Made by a program: the position numbers and the translations under genes
DNA from: TWA4 sp034086685
GTDB taxonomy: Bacteria > Bacillota > Clostridia > Lachnospirales > Lachnospiraceae
DNA length: 21,402 nucleotides
Direction: 5' to 3'
Assembly (NCBI GenBank): GCA_034086685.1
Contig: JAXDZY010000120.1
Location: forward strand, 1-21,402
The notes under the pieces: model-generated
Seen by the model: only the letters and a program-made list of their open reading frames with translations
The model's database searches: none
What the model was told of the DNA's origin: nothing
Shown here: positions 1 to 7,486 of the stretch, in pieces
How positions within the stretch are numbered: position 1 is the first letter of the stretch
Layout of the letters: each line of letters starts with the position of its first letter

Positions 1-3
1 ACC

Positions 4-69
4 GCCTCCTGTGTTATATTCTGAGTTTGGCTTGCGACACCATTCTCATTATAACACAGGAGGCTTTTT
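4..69 (+). terminator. Rho-independent terminator of an upstream gene outside the window
   Basis: A perfect 15-bp inverted repeat (4-18 against 50-64) closes a 31-nt loop and is followed at once by five T (65-69). The long GC-containing stem plus T-tract is the classic intrinsic terminator layout for rightward transcription. It isolates the following operon from whatever lies to the left. Confidence 0.8.
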
Positions 70-104
70 ATCATATCTTCAACGTTATCCACTTATTCCA
101 TTCT

Positions 105-121
105 CCCCAGCATAGCTGGGG
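105..121. repeat. Short perfect hairpin (7-bp arms, 3-nt loop)
   Basis: CCCCAGC at 105-111 pairs perfectly with GCTGGGG at 115-121 around ATA. No immediate T-run follows, so a terminator is doubtful. It lies just left of the point where the substrate-binding-protein remnant begins. It could be a second weak terminator, a regulatory hairpin, or an end of a lost element, and the sequence does not decide between these. Confidence 0.4.
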
Positions 122-151
122 GATTAGGATTTTCATTTATAAAAGTTGTAA

Positions 152-268
152 ACTGGTGTAAAACAGGAAATCAAAGATTATTTTAAAAAATATTTTAATG
201 CAGATCTGACGGAAGACAATCTGAATCAGATTCTCAGCACATCACAGAACAGCAACAGCAAAAAATAG
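152..268 (+). pseudogene. 3' remnant of an ABC transporter substrate-binding protein gene
   Basis: Reading the frame of 152-268 gives 38 residues with no in-frame ATG, GTG or TTG. The frame is closed on the left by a TAA at 149-151. The peptide (VKQEIKDYFKKYF, then NADLTEDNLNQIL, then a Ser/Asn-rich end and TAG) matches the usual C-terminus of iron-siderophore/cobalamin-type substrate-binding proteins, where a 'VKxEIKxFYKxFYxYDLTDEQxxxIL'-like helix pair closes the second lobe. It ends 17 nt before the permease start, exactly where the binding-protein gene normally sits. I infer that the body of the gene was lost by a deletion or recombination ending near 150. The family match is from memory of the pattern and has not been checked by alignment. 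Confidence 0.6.
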
Positions 269-285
269 AAAGGAATTTCATCCTG

Positions 286-1308
286 ATGAATCAGAAAAAA
301 AACGGTTCATACCGGGTACTTTTGACAGGGATGATTCTTGCTCTTGTACTGCTGACTATCATAGCAATCGGGCTGGGGAGATATCATATCTCCCCGCTTG
401 AAGTTACCAGAATTCTTCTGTCAAAAGTCATTTATATAAATCCCACATGGGAATCCCAGGCAGAAAGCGTCATCTTTACGTTGCGGCTACCACGGATTAT
501 TTCCGCTCTTCTTGTTGGTATGGCACTTTCTCTTTCCGGCGCTGCATATCAGGGAGTTTTTAAGAATCCGCTGGTTGCACCGGACATGCTCGGTGTTTCT
601 TCCGGAGCATGTGTCGGTGCGTCCATTGCTATTTTAATGGATGCCAATCAGGGAATTATACAGATTTTTGCTTTCGGCGGCGGCCTTCTGGCTGTTTTTA
701 TGGCCGCATCTATTCCCCGGATTATAAAAAATCAATCCATGATGACTCTCGTCCTTTCAGGAACCATCATAAGCGGTCTTATGAATTCCATACTTGGTCT
801 TCTTAAATATCTGGCCGATCCAGATACGCAGCTGGCAACAATTACACACTGGCAACTGGGAAGTCTGTCATCTGCTGTATGGCGCGATATTATATCGGTC
901 GGTCCACCTATCCTGTTTTCTGCTGCTTTGCTTATTTTTCTTCGCTGGAAAATCAATATTCTTTCTCTGGGAGAAAATGAGGCAAAAACTCTGGGCACCG
1001 ATATCAGAAAAGTCCGTGGCCTTATCATATTCTGTTCCACAGTCCTTACCGCCAGCGCTGTATGCATCAGCGGAACCATCGGCTGGATCGGCCTGGTCAT
1101 ACCGCACCTGTCGCGAATGATCGTAGGACCGGATAATAAAAAACTGATACCGATTTCTGCTGTCGCAGGTGCTGCATTCCTGCTTTTAATCGATACAATT
1201 GCACGAAATCTGACCAGTGCCGAACTCCCCCTCAGTATTCTTACCGGATTAATCGGTGCACCTTTTTATTTCTATCTGTTATTAACACAAAGGATGAAGC
1301 TTTCATGA
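286..1308 (+). CDS. FecCD/BtuC-family ABC transporter permease
   Basis: A 340-residue polytopic membrane protein and the importer permease of a type II ABC system for siderophores, haem, cobalamin or related metal chelates. Family landmarks are visible: the LRLPRI stretch followed by ALLVGMALSLSGAAYQG near residues 67-90, the NPLVAPDMLG motif just after, and the C-terminal GTIGWIGLVIPHLSRM segment with the cytoplasmic coupling helix that contacts the ATPase. About nine to ten hydrophobic segments fit the usual ten-helix fold, and length is normal. The ATG is preceded by AGAAAGGA (266-273). The 3' end overlaps the ATPase start by ATGA, so translation is coupled. The usual upstream binding-protein gene is reduced to a remnant. 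The substrate cannot be read from sequence. Confidence 0.93.
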   Translation: MNQKKNGSYRVLLTGMILALVLLTIIAIGLGRYHISPLEVTRILLSKVIYINPTWESQAESVIFTLRLPRIISALLVGMALSLSGAAYQGVFKNPLVAPDMLGVSSGACVGASIAILMDANQGIIQIFAFGGGLLAVFMAASIPRIIKNQSMMTLVLSGTIISGLMNSILGLLKYLADPDTQLATITHWQLGSLSSAVWRDIISVGPPILFSAALLIFLRWKINILSLGENEAKTLGTDIRKVRGLIIFCSTVLTASAVCISGTIGWIGLVIPHLSRMIVGPDNKKLIPISAVAGAAFLLLIDTIARNLTSAELPLSILTGLIGAPFYFYLLLTQRMKLS

Positions 1309-2084
1309 TATTAGAAGTTAAAAATCTCTCATTCGGTTACAAAAAGGATCATCCCCTTTTTCACAATGTAAACTTTTCTCTGGATAAGGGAGAAATTTTT
1401 TCTATTTTAGGGGCAAACGGAGCAGGAAAATCCACTCTGATGAACTGCATTGCCAATCTTCTCATTCCCCAACAAGGCGATATTTATTTATCTGGAAAAA
1501 AACTTACAAATTTATCCATTAAAGAAATTTCTCAAACAGTAGGATATGTTCCTCAGACCAATTCTCCGGTATACGGATATGAAGTCCGGGAATTTATTGT
1601 AATGGGAAGGGCGCCTTATCTGGGGATGTTTGAAAAACCTTCCAAAAAAGATTACGACCTGGTTGATGAAGTATTAGAAGAGCTGGATATTTCTCACCTG
1701 GCTGACCGCTCTTATACAGAGCTCAGCGGCGGTGAACGTCAGCAGGTTTCCATAGCAAGAGCTATTGTACAGCAGCCTGATATTATCATGCTGGATGAAC
1801 CTGCAAATCATCTCGACTACGGAAATCAGCTTAAAATTATCCAGCTCATCAAGAAACTGTCAAAAAAAGGATACAGCATCATCATTACTTCACATATACC
1901 GGATCATGTACTTCTTCTTGGTGGCAAAGTAGGTCTTCTGAACCAAAATGGAACTCTGCTGACCGGTGCCAATGAAGAAATCATGACTGAAGAAAATTTA
2001 AAAAGTCTGTATCACGTTGAAGTTCATCTGGTCTATCTTCAGGAATTAAAACGCAAAGTTTGTGTAGCAGGAGAAAACATATGA
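1305..2084 (+). CDS. FecE/BtuD-type ABC transporter ATP-binding protein
   Basis: A 259-residue nucleotide-binding subunit for the preceding permease, acting as a dimer on the cytoplasmic face. All ABC landmarks are present: Walker A GANGAGKST (36-44), Q-loop glutamine about 84, signature LSGGERQQ (140-147), Walker B IIMLDEP (160-166), D-loop NHLD and switch histidine about 197 in TSHIPDH. The sequence context around RAPYLG is typical of iron-chelate/cobalamin importers. Its start overlaps the permease stop and its stop overlaps the next start (ATGA at 2081-2084). The transporter and the nitrogenase-like reductase gene are therefore one co-translated unit, which argues strongly that they share a job. 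Confidence 0.94.
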   Translation: MILEVKNLSFGYKKDHPLFHNVNFSLDKGEIFSILGANGAGKSTLMNCIANLLIPQQGDIYLSGKKLTNLSIKEISQTVGYVPQTNSPVYGYEVREFIVMGRAPYLGMFEKPSKKDYDLVDEVLEELDISHLADRSYTELSGGERQQVSIARAIVQQPDIIMLDEPANHLDYGNQLKIIQLIKKLSKKGYSIIITSHIPDHVLLLGGKVGLLNQNGTLLTGANEEIMTEENLKSLYHVEVHLVYLQELKRKVCVAGENI

Positions 2085-2917
2085 AACCATTGAGAATTGC
2101 ATTTTATGGAAAAGGCGGTATTGGAAAATCAACTATTGCTTCCAATATTTCCGCACTATTTTCACAAAAAGGTAAAAAAGTTCTGCATATCGGCTGCGAT
2201 CCGAAATCAGACTCTACCCGGATTCTCATGTCCGGGAAAATTCCAACTGTACTGGAGCAATTAGAAAACAAAGAAATTTTATGTCGAAAAGATATTATTT
2301 TCCAGAGCGCTTCCGGCGTCTACTGTGTAGAAGCAGGAGGCCCCGAAGCAGGAAGCGGATGTGCCGGGCTTGGCATTACTACTGCAATGGAAGAATTATC
2401 CCGGACAGGGATTTTTGAAGAGCCCTGGGATATCATCGTTTATGATGTTCTGGGCGATGTGGTCTGCGGAGGTTTTTCTGTCCCCATGCGCCAGCATTTT
2501 GTGGACAAGGTATTTATCATTTCTTCCTCCGGTTTCATGTCATTGTATGCTGCCAATAATATTTTCAAAGGAATCAGACGATATTCACGGGAGGACAATT
2601 CTCTTTTTGGCGGGATGATTCTGAATCATATAAAAACTGATTCAGATATAAAAATTGTAAACTCTTTCATGCAGAAAACAAATACAAGAGCCCTGACCTG
2701 GCTGGAAGAAAGTCCACACATACAATTTGCTGATTTTAAAAAGAAACTGTTTGTACAGGAATTTCCCGACTCAGCCAATACGATCCGTTTAAAAAATACT
2801 GTGGAACAAATAGAAAATCTGAAAAACTGTCCATGTCCTGTTCCCATGAATTCTGTTGAAATGGAATTGTTTGGTGATCAGATGTCCCGTGAATTATATT
2901 CCCACGCCAAACTCTGA
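2081..2917 (+). CDS. NifH-like ATP-dependent reductase (nitrogenase superfamily iron protein)
   Basis: A 278-residue homologue of the nitrogenase Fe protein and of ChlL/BchL and CfbC. These are homodimeric ATPases that pass single electrons from a shared [4Fe-4S] cluster to a component-1 partner. Visible motifs are P-loop GKGGIGKST (10-18), switch I CDPKSDST (39-46), cluster ligand Cys94 in GGPEAGSGCAGLG, and cluster ligand Cys129 in DVLGDVVCGG with the switch II DxxG. Both cysteines correspond to NifH Cys97 and Cys132. The residue equivalent to NifH Arg100, a docking and ADP-ribosylation site, is Leu97. The ATG at 2081 is preferred over the upstream in-frame ATG at 2060 because AGGAG (2069-2073) sits 7 nt before it and it forms an ATGA overlap with the ATPase gene. 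The electron acceptor is presumably the next gene product. This is not a true nifH setting, since no nifDKEN genes are seen. Confidence 0.9.
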   Translation: MKPLRIAFYGKGGIGKSTIASNISALFSQKGKKVLHIGCDPKSDSTRILMSGKIPTVLEQLENKEILCRKDIIFQSASGVYCVEAGGPEAGSGCAGLGITTAMEELSRTGIFEEPWDIIVYDVLGDVVCGGFSVPMRQHFVDKVFIISSSGFMSLYAANNIFKGIRRYSREDNSLFGGMILNHIKTDSDIKIVNSFMQKTNTRALTWLEESPHIQFADFKKKLFVQEFPDSANTIRLKNTVEQIENLKNCPCPVPMNSVEMELFGDQMSRELYSHAKL

Positions 2918-2980
2918 TTATTTCAGTTACGGATATTCCTGATGACAGTTCAGCTAAAAGATATTGATCGAAAAGATATT

Positions 2981-2985
2981 GGAGG
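2981..2985 (+). promoter_or_regulatory. Ribosome binding site deciding the component-1-like start
   Basis: GGAGG ends 8 nt before the ATG at 2994. The in-frame TTG at 2964 would extend the protein by ten residues but lies upstream of this site, so 2994 is taken as the start. Confidence 0.8.
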
Positions 2986-2993
2986 ACTTATTT

Positions 2994-4514
2994 ATGGAGC
3001 ATACTATGGTCGAAAATCTTGAAAGAAAAAGCGGAAACCGGATTCCTTCTGAAATTTTACGAAAAGATGGGATTGCACTGGTGGCTTCCGGCTCTCTGGC
3101 CTGCATAAGAGATCTGTATCTTCAGGCAGCAAAACTGGGCAAAACTGATTTTTTGTTTTCCTGTTGTCTGACAGCCCGTGACTACAGCCTGGGAAAACAT
3201 AACCGACTGATCTGCCAGTGTATTCAGAAAGCTATTAATCATCATAAAGTAAAAGGGATAATCGTTTATGCCTCATGTCTCGATATTCTCTCTTTATGGG
3301 ATTTTTCAGAAATTTTGTCTCAAGTCAACAATCCACGAAAAATCCCCATAGATGTATTGTACAGAGGACCACTGGTAAAAAGAACACACTCTCCAAAATC
3401 AGAACTGCAGAAAATATGGAAAAAATGGAACTTTTCCGATTCAGGTATGAAAGCAGCAAATAAGATGACTTTCCCTGTACCACTTCCATCGGAAAAAAAC
3501 TCATTCCCCGAACAGACATCTGTTTCCCGAAATAGAACATGTCTTAATTTTCCGGCTGCAATTCCCGATTTTGAAGGGATTACTTCCTTTCTGCAGCCCT
3601 GGGGATGGGATATTCTTATATTGACCGCCGGGGGATGTCCTAACTGTATGAGCTATCCTGACTCTCAAAATTACAGAAAAGTCAAAAAAACCCGTTTTGA
3701 TGACATTTCTCTGTGCAACTGCAGCATAACCCGGCTTGCACAGAAAATTGTTTCTGAATTCAATGAAAACATTCCTCTTATTCTTCTCGGCAGTTCTGCC
3801 ACATATACTACGGGCATTGATATGAATCTGCTTTGTTATGAAATTCAGAAACTGGACAAACCTGTTCTTTTTCTGGAAAGTAATGGATTCGAGGGAGCTG
3901 CATCAGCTATGGCTGATGCATGGCTGACACTTGGAAAAAAACTGTTGTCCAGACGGACAGTAATATCCGAAAATACTCACTGGATTCTGGGATATTCCAG
4001 TCTTACTGTTCCCGAAAAAGAAGATTTGCAGAAATATCTTTTTGATGCTCTTAATAAAGGAATCTCGGCTTCTGTCTGGAAAGAGGATTATTTATTTTTA
4101 TCTCCTGGAAACCAGGAGAACAAAAACTCTCCCTGTTCATCCATACTGCCCGAAAAAAATATTGTTGTATCTTCAGAGGGCCTTCCTCTGGCCGCCTGGA
4201 TGAAGGAGAAATGGAACATACCTTACGAAACAGTGCTCCTTTCCGCAAAACGATATATAAAAAAAGCAAAAACAGAAATTTTAGAAAACAAAAAAATATC
4301 TCATATTTCTGATTTGATCCTGATTGGAGATCCTCTTCAAATGGACTGTTTGAAAAAAGAACTTGAAATCCTGTATCCTGACATCTGCTTTTCATGTGGT
4401 GCTTACGCACCAACCTGCCGGATCCAGCAGCTTTACAAAAAATATTACTGCGATACTCTGTGTTTTTCCGGTCAGGAAGAAGTACCTGCAAATAGCCTTC
4501 TTTTTCTAACCTGA
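2994..4514 (+). CDS. Nitrogenase component-1-like protein (NifD/NifK superfamily, uncharacterised group)
   Basis: A 506-residue protein, a probable partner of the NifH-like reductase 76 nt upstream. Residues about 200-490 follow the component-1 pattern: a hydrophobic strand leading to GGCPNC (Cys215, Cys218), LLGSSATYTTGID with Asp276, PVLF then NGFEGAAS, a domain starting HWILGYSSL, and a final domain with VVSSEGLPLA, ekWNIPYE and a Cys-rich end. Residues about 27-130 look like a second copy of the first domain (SGSLAC, FSCCL, VYASCLD, then IPIDVLYRGP). Many cysteines (37, 57, 58, 74, 76, 95, 215, 218, 241, 243 and others near the C-terminus) could bind an Fe-S cluster, but spacing does not match NifD C62/C88/C154. 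The substrate is unknown. It could form a homodimer or carry both half-sites in one chain. The family call is by motif only. The gene ends before a strong terminator. Confidence 0.72.
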   Translation: MEHTMVENLERKSGNRIPSEILRKDGIALVASGSLACIRDLYLQAAKLGKTDFLFSCCLTARDYSLGKHNRLICQCIQKAINHHKVKGIIVYASCLDILSLWDFSEILSQVNNPRKIPIDVLYRGPLVKRTHSPKSELQKIWKKWNFSDSGMKAANKMTFPVPLPSEKNSFPEQTSVSRNRTCLNFPAAIPDFEGITSFLQPWGWDILILTAGGCPNCMSYPDSQNYRKVKKTRFDDISLCNCSITRLAQKIVSEFNENIPLILLGSSATYTTGIDMNLLCYEIQKLDKPVLFLESNGFEGAASAMADAWLTLGKKLLSRRTVISENTHWILGYSSLTVPEKEDLQKYLFDALNKGISASVWKEDYLFLSPGNQENKNSPCSSILPEKNIVVSSEGLPLAAWMKEKWNIPYETVLLSAKRYIKKAKTEILENKKISHISDLILIGDPLQMDCLKKELEILYPDICFSCGAYAPTCRIQQLYKKYYCDTLCFSGQEEVPANSLLFLT

Positions 4515-4537
4515 ATATACAAACTCAAAACATAACA

Positions 4538-4573
4538 GAGGGGAATGCAGCAGAATACTGTGCAATTCCCCTC
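4538..4573. terminator. Bidirectional terminator between converging operons
   Basis: GAGGGGAAT (4538-4546) pairs with ATTCCCCTC (4565-4573). The interior adds GCA/TGC and CAG/CTG pairs around an AATA loop, with single-base bulges. GTTTCACTTT follows on the + strand. On the - strand the run TCTGTTATGTTTTG follows. The hairpin sits between a + gene ending at 4514 and a - gene ending at 4583, so it can serve both. Confidence 0.75.
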
Positions 4574-4582
4574 CGTTTCACT

Positions 4583-7465
4583 TTAAAGATCTCTATCTTT
4601 CTTTTTCTTCAACAATGCAGCTGTATCGATGGTATTGCCATCTGATTTCCGGACTTTTTCCACAGAACTGTTCTTTTTGACTGCTCCGCTTTTTTTGTTT
4701 CCTTCCTTTCGCACCGGTTGTTCAACTGTCTTTTCTGTCGGTTTTTCTGCTGTCTTTTCTTCTTTTTTCTCCACAGTTTCTTTTTCCGCCTCCTGTGGCT
4801 TCACAGCTCTTTTCTCCTCTGATTTTTTATTTTCTCCTGCAGCAGAATTTCTGCTGTTTTTCTGAACTTTATGAACAGTCCTGCCGATTATTCCACTGAT
4901 CCCTCCTGCAATTCCTGCCATCCAGTCCAGCCGCATCCTGCGGATTACCACATCCAGCACAAAAAGTATTACTGCAGCCAGCAGAAGCCATTCCGTCAGA
5001 TCTTTCCGTGACATGGAACCTTCCGGATTCGTATCAAAGACCTGATCAGGGTTCTCAATAAAACGGCCGGAAACATTGTCCACAAAGGTATCCAGGTTAT
5101 TGGAAACATCTGCATAGCGATATTCCCGGGAGTACTGCATGGCAGCAGCTGTATTAATATTTCTGACTATCTGCTCACCCTTCTGATTCCGTATATTAAT
5201 ACTGTAAACACCGGTTTTACCCAGAGGCACTTCCGCTTTGAAAACTCCCGGCGAAGTTACCTTCAGATGAACTTCCTGCTGCCTGCCTTCTTCATCGGTG
5301 ATCACAGCAGAAACAGAGGTTTTTGCATCGTAATCCTGCGTCTCATAGGTGATAATGGCAGACGAAGCCTCCTGTCTGATCTGCAGGGTGTCTTCTCCCT
5401 GTTCTGTACTGGAAATTGTCCAGTCAATAATATTGCGCCATAATGCCGCATAGTTGTCCCATCCGGCAAAATTTGCAGTCCACTGATTGGTTCCATCACT
5501 GTTCCATGCCACAGTCCTTCCCAGTCCATATTGCCATACAGTGAGAATCGGATCCTCACGATTCGATTCCAGGATAACTGTAGCTGCAGATTTCGGTGTG
5601 GAGGCAATATAACCCAGAAGGCTCGGACTCCCATCTGTAAAAATACCTTCTATGATTTCGTGAGAACTGGCAATAACAGGCGTAAATTCCTCATTGACCA
5701 GATAACTTTTTACGGACAGATATACTTCCTGTGCAAAGATACGTGGAAGCGCAGTACCTGCATCTGAATAATAATAACGGCCTTCGCCCTGTTCTGCCAG
5801 CCATTTTAAAGTACTGCTGTCAGCTCCGGTACCTACAGCCACCGTTGATAATGTGATTCCGTTATCTTTCATCTCTTCCAGCACATCTTCATATTCATGA
5901 AATCCATCCTGCCCATCTGTCAGAAGTATAATATGTTTTAAAGAAGCATCCGAATCTTTCATCTTTTCCACGGCTTCTTTTAATGCAGGATAAATATTTG
6001 TGCCGCCTCTTGAAGTAATTCCGGCTATTTTCTCCGCAATGGCATCCGTATCTGCTGCTTCCTGCAGGGAAACAGCCCATGTATAGGTATCATCAAATGC
6101 AAGTACTCCCACCTCGTCGATTTCTCTAAGTGAATCAAGAGCATTGACAGCTGCCTGTTTCGCAACATCCATGCATGTAGCGCCGCCCTTTTCAGTGGAA
6201 GATGCACTCATACTTCCCGAATGATCGATCACCATGGTCATGGCTAGCTTCGGTACCTGCTTTTCACCTTCCAGATCCATTTTGACCGGCAGAACTGTTT
6301 CCAGAGGCGTATCCCTGTAATTACCCAGAGCAAAACTGTTGCTTCCTCCAATGGCAATAAGCCCTCCTGCGTAATCCTTTACCCAGATTTCCACCATATC
6401 CATAAATCCTTTGCGCAGATCATCCGCATATACATCAATCAGAACAGCTGACTGATACTGTGTCATATCGGAAATCTGTCCCGGCACACCGGAGGGTGTA
6501 ACAACATCGTAATCATAGTTGCATGCATCCAGAATTTTTGTAAATGCTTCTCCCTGTTTCTTTTCTCCCTCCACCACCAGAAGTTTCGGACGTGCCTCCA
6601 CGGTCGTGAACGCACTGTATATATTGTTAATGGAAACAGTATCCTGCTCTGCTTCCACTGCCACCCGATAGCTTTTCAAACCTCCTTCCAGACCTTCATC
6701 GGAAAATACAAGCTGATTATTTCCTTTTTGTAAAACAACCTCTTTCTTCCCTTTCAGAGTCCTTCCTGAATAGAGAGAAACCGTTGCATTAACCGCTTCC
6801 GTAGAATAAATCTCCACCTGAACCTGAAACTGATCTCCCTGATGGATTGTATCCGGAAGAGATACATTGCTGACATAGACTTCTTTTTCCACATGACTGT
6901 CATACTTTACAACCTTTAATTCCACATTGGAGCCGGTCAGAGAATAGGCCGCAGTACCGATGTCTCCTTCATTCTCCGCCCCATCTGTAAGAAGTACAAG
7001 TCTGCAGGCATCTCCGTCGGGAAACAGTGCCAGTGCCGTCTGAATCGCCTGCTCCAGATTGGTCGCAGAAGCCGTTACTTCCGACTGAAAATCCGTAAAT
7101 ATCTTCTTTTCGCTTACAAACTGTTCGATTTGAGCATCCGAGCCGAATACTATGATTCCTGCCTGATTTTTATCCGGCATATCCGCAATGGCAGACCGGA
7201 TAAACTCTGTTTCTTCTGCACGGGCTCCTTTCACACTATCTGACAAATCCACCAGAAATATGGTTGTAGTCATATCACTGTGTTTTCTGATACTCACTCC
7301 TGCAGCGGCCAGAACAGTTAATATCAGTACCAGACACCGAATCAGCGTTTCACCTGCACGTCTGGTACGTGACCGGCTGCGGATTTTTCCTGCAGACCAG
7401 ATAATAATTCCCGCTAACAATGGCAGAAGCAAAAGCGCCCACGGACGCGCAATTTCCAATTGCAT
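4583..7465 (-). CDS. Large membrane protein with two von Willebrand A domains and a GATase-like domain
   Basis: A 960-residue protein with two N-terminal membrane helices (about 5-25 and 43-58). The first vWA domain has MIDAS DLSDS at 73-77 and LLTDG near 160. A glutamine-amidotransferase-like Rossmann segment (about 293-395, including GGLIAIGGSNSF) follows, then a second vWA domain (about 408-585) with intact MIDAS DHSGSMS at 414 and LLTDGQDG. A beta-rich region leads to a final helix (about 828-845) and a 110-residue Lys/Glu/Pro-rich cytoplasmic tail. The catalytic cysteine expected of a true amidotransferase is not evident, so that fold is probably non-enzymatic. I prefer the start at 7465 (AGGAG 8 nt upstream) to the ATG at 7486, which lacks a ribosome binding site. 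It is the last gene of the MoxR operon and likely binds the client or partner through metal-dependent contacts outside the cell. Confidence 0.88.
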   Translation of the reverse strand: MQLEIARPWALLLLPLLAGIIIWSAGKIRSRSRTRRAGETLIRCLVLILTVLAAAGVSIRKHSDMTTTIFLVDLSDSVKGARAEETEFIRSAIADMPDKNQAGIIVFGSDAQIEQFVSEKKIFTDFQSEVTASATNLEQAIQTALALFPDGDACRLVLLTDGAENEGDIGTAAYSLTGSNVELKVVKYDSHVEKEVYVSNVSLPDTIHQGDQFQVQVEIYSTEAVNATVSLYSGRTLKGKKEVVLQKGNNQLVFSDEGLEGGLKSYRVAVEAEQDTVSINNIYSAFTTVEARPKLLVVEGEKKQGEAFTKILDACNYDYDVVTPSGVPGQISDMTQYQSAVLIDVYADDLRKGFMDMVEIWVKDYAGGLIAIGGSNSFALGNYRDTPLETVLPVKMDLEGEKQVPKLAMTMVIDHSGSMSASSTEKGGATCMDVAKQAAVNALDSLREIDEVGVLAFDDTYTWAVSLQEAADTDAIAEKIAGITSRGGTNIYPALKEAVEKMKDSDASLKHIILLTDGQDGFHEYEDVLEEMKDNGITLSTVAVGTGADSSTLKWLAEQGEGRYYYSDAGTALPRIFAQEVYLSVKSYLVNEEFTPVIASSHEIIEGIFTDGSPSLLGYIASTPKSAATVILESNREDPILTVWQYGLGRTVAWNSDGTNQWTANFAGWDNYAALWRNIIDWTISSTEQGEDTLQIRQEASSAIITYETQDYDAKTSVSAVITDEEGRQQEVHLKVTSPGVFKAEVPLGKTGVYSINIRNQKGEQIVRNINTAAAMQYSREYRYADVSNNLDTFVDNVSGRFIENPDQVFDTNPEGSMSRKDLTEWLLLAAVILFVLDVVIRRMRLDWMAGIAGGISGIIGRTVHKVQKNSRNSAAGENKKSEEKRAVKPQEAEKETVEKKEEKTAEKPTEKTVEQPVRKEGNKKSGAVKKNSSVEKVRKSDGNTIDTAALLKKKKDRDL

Positions 7466-7473
7466 ACCCACGT

Positions 7474-7478
7474 CTCCT
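7474..7478 (-). promoter_or_regulatory. Ribosome binding site deciding the start of the double-vWA protein
   Basis: AGGAG on the - strand (CTCCT at 7474-7478) lies 8 nt before ATG at 7465, giving MQLEIARPWALLLL, the usual opening of such proteins. The ATG at 7486 directly abuts the previous stop (TAAATG) and has no purine-rich site before it. Confidence 0.65.
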
Positions 7479-7486
7479 ATCGTCAT

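Noticed and set aside
2060..2080. Upstream in-frame ATG for the NifH-like gene
   Set aside because: It would add seven residues inside the ATPase gene with no ribosome binding site. ATG at 2081 has AGGAG 7 nt upstream, an ATGA overlap, and matches the family N-terminus.
2081..4514. True nitrogen-fixation genes (nifH, nifD)
   Set aside because: No nifK, nifE, nifN or nifB is present, the component-1 cysteine spacing is wrong, and the only neighbours are importer genes.
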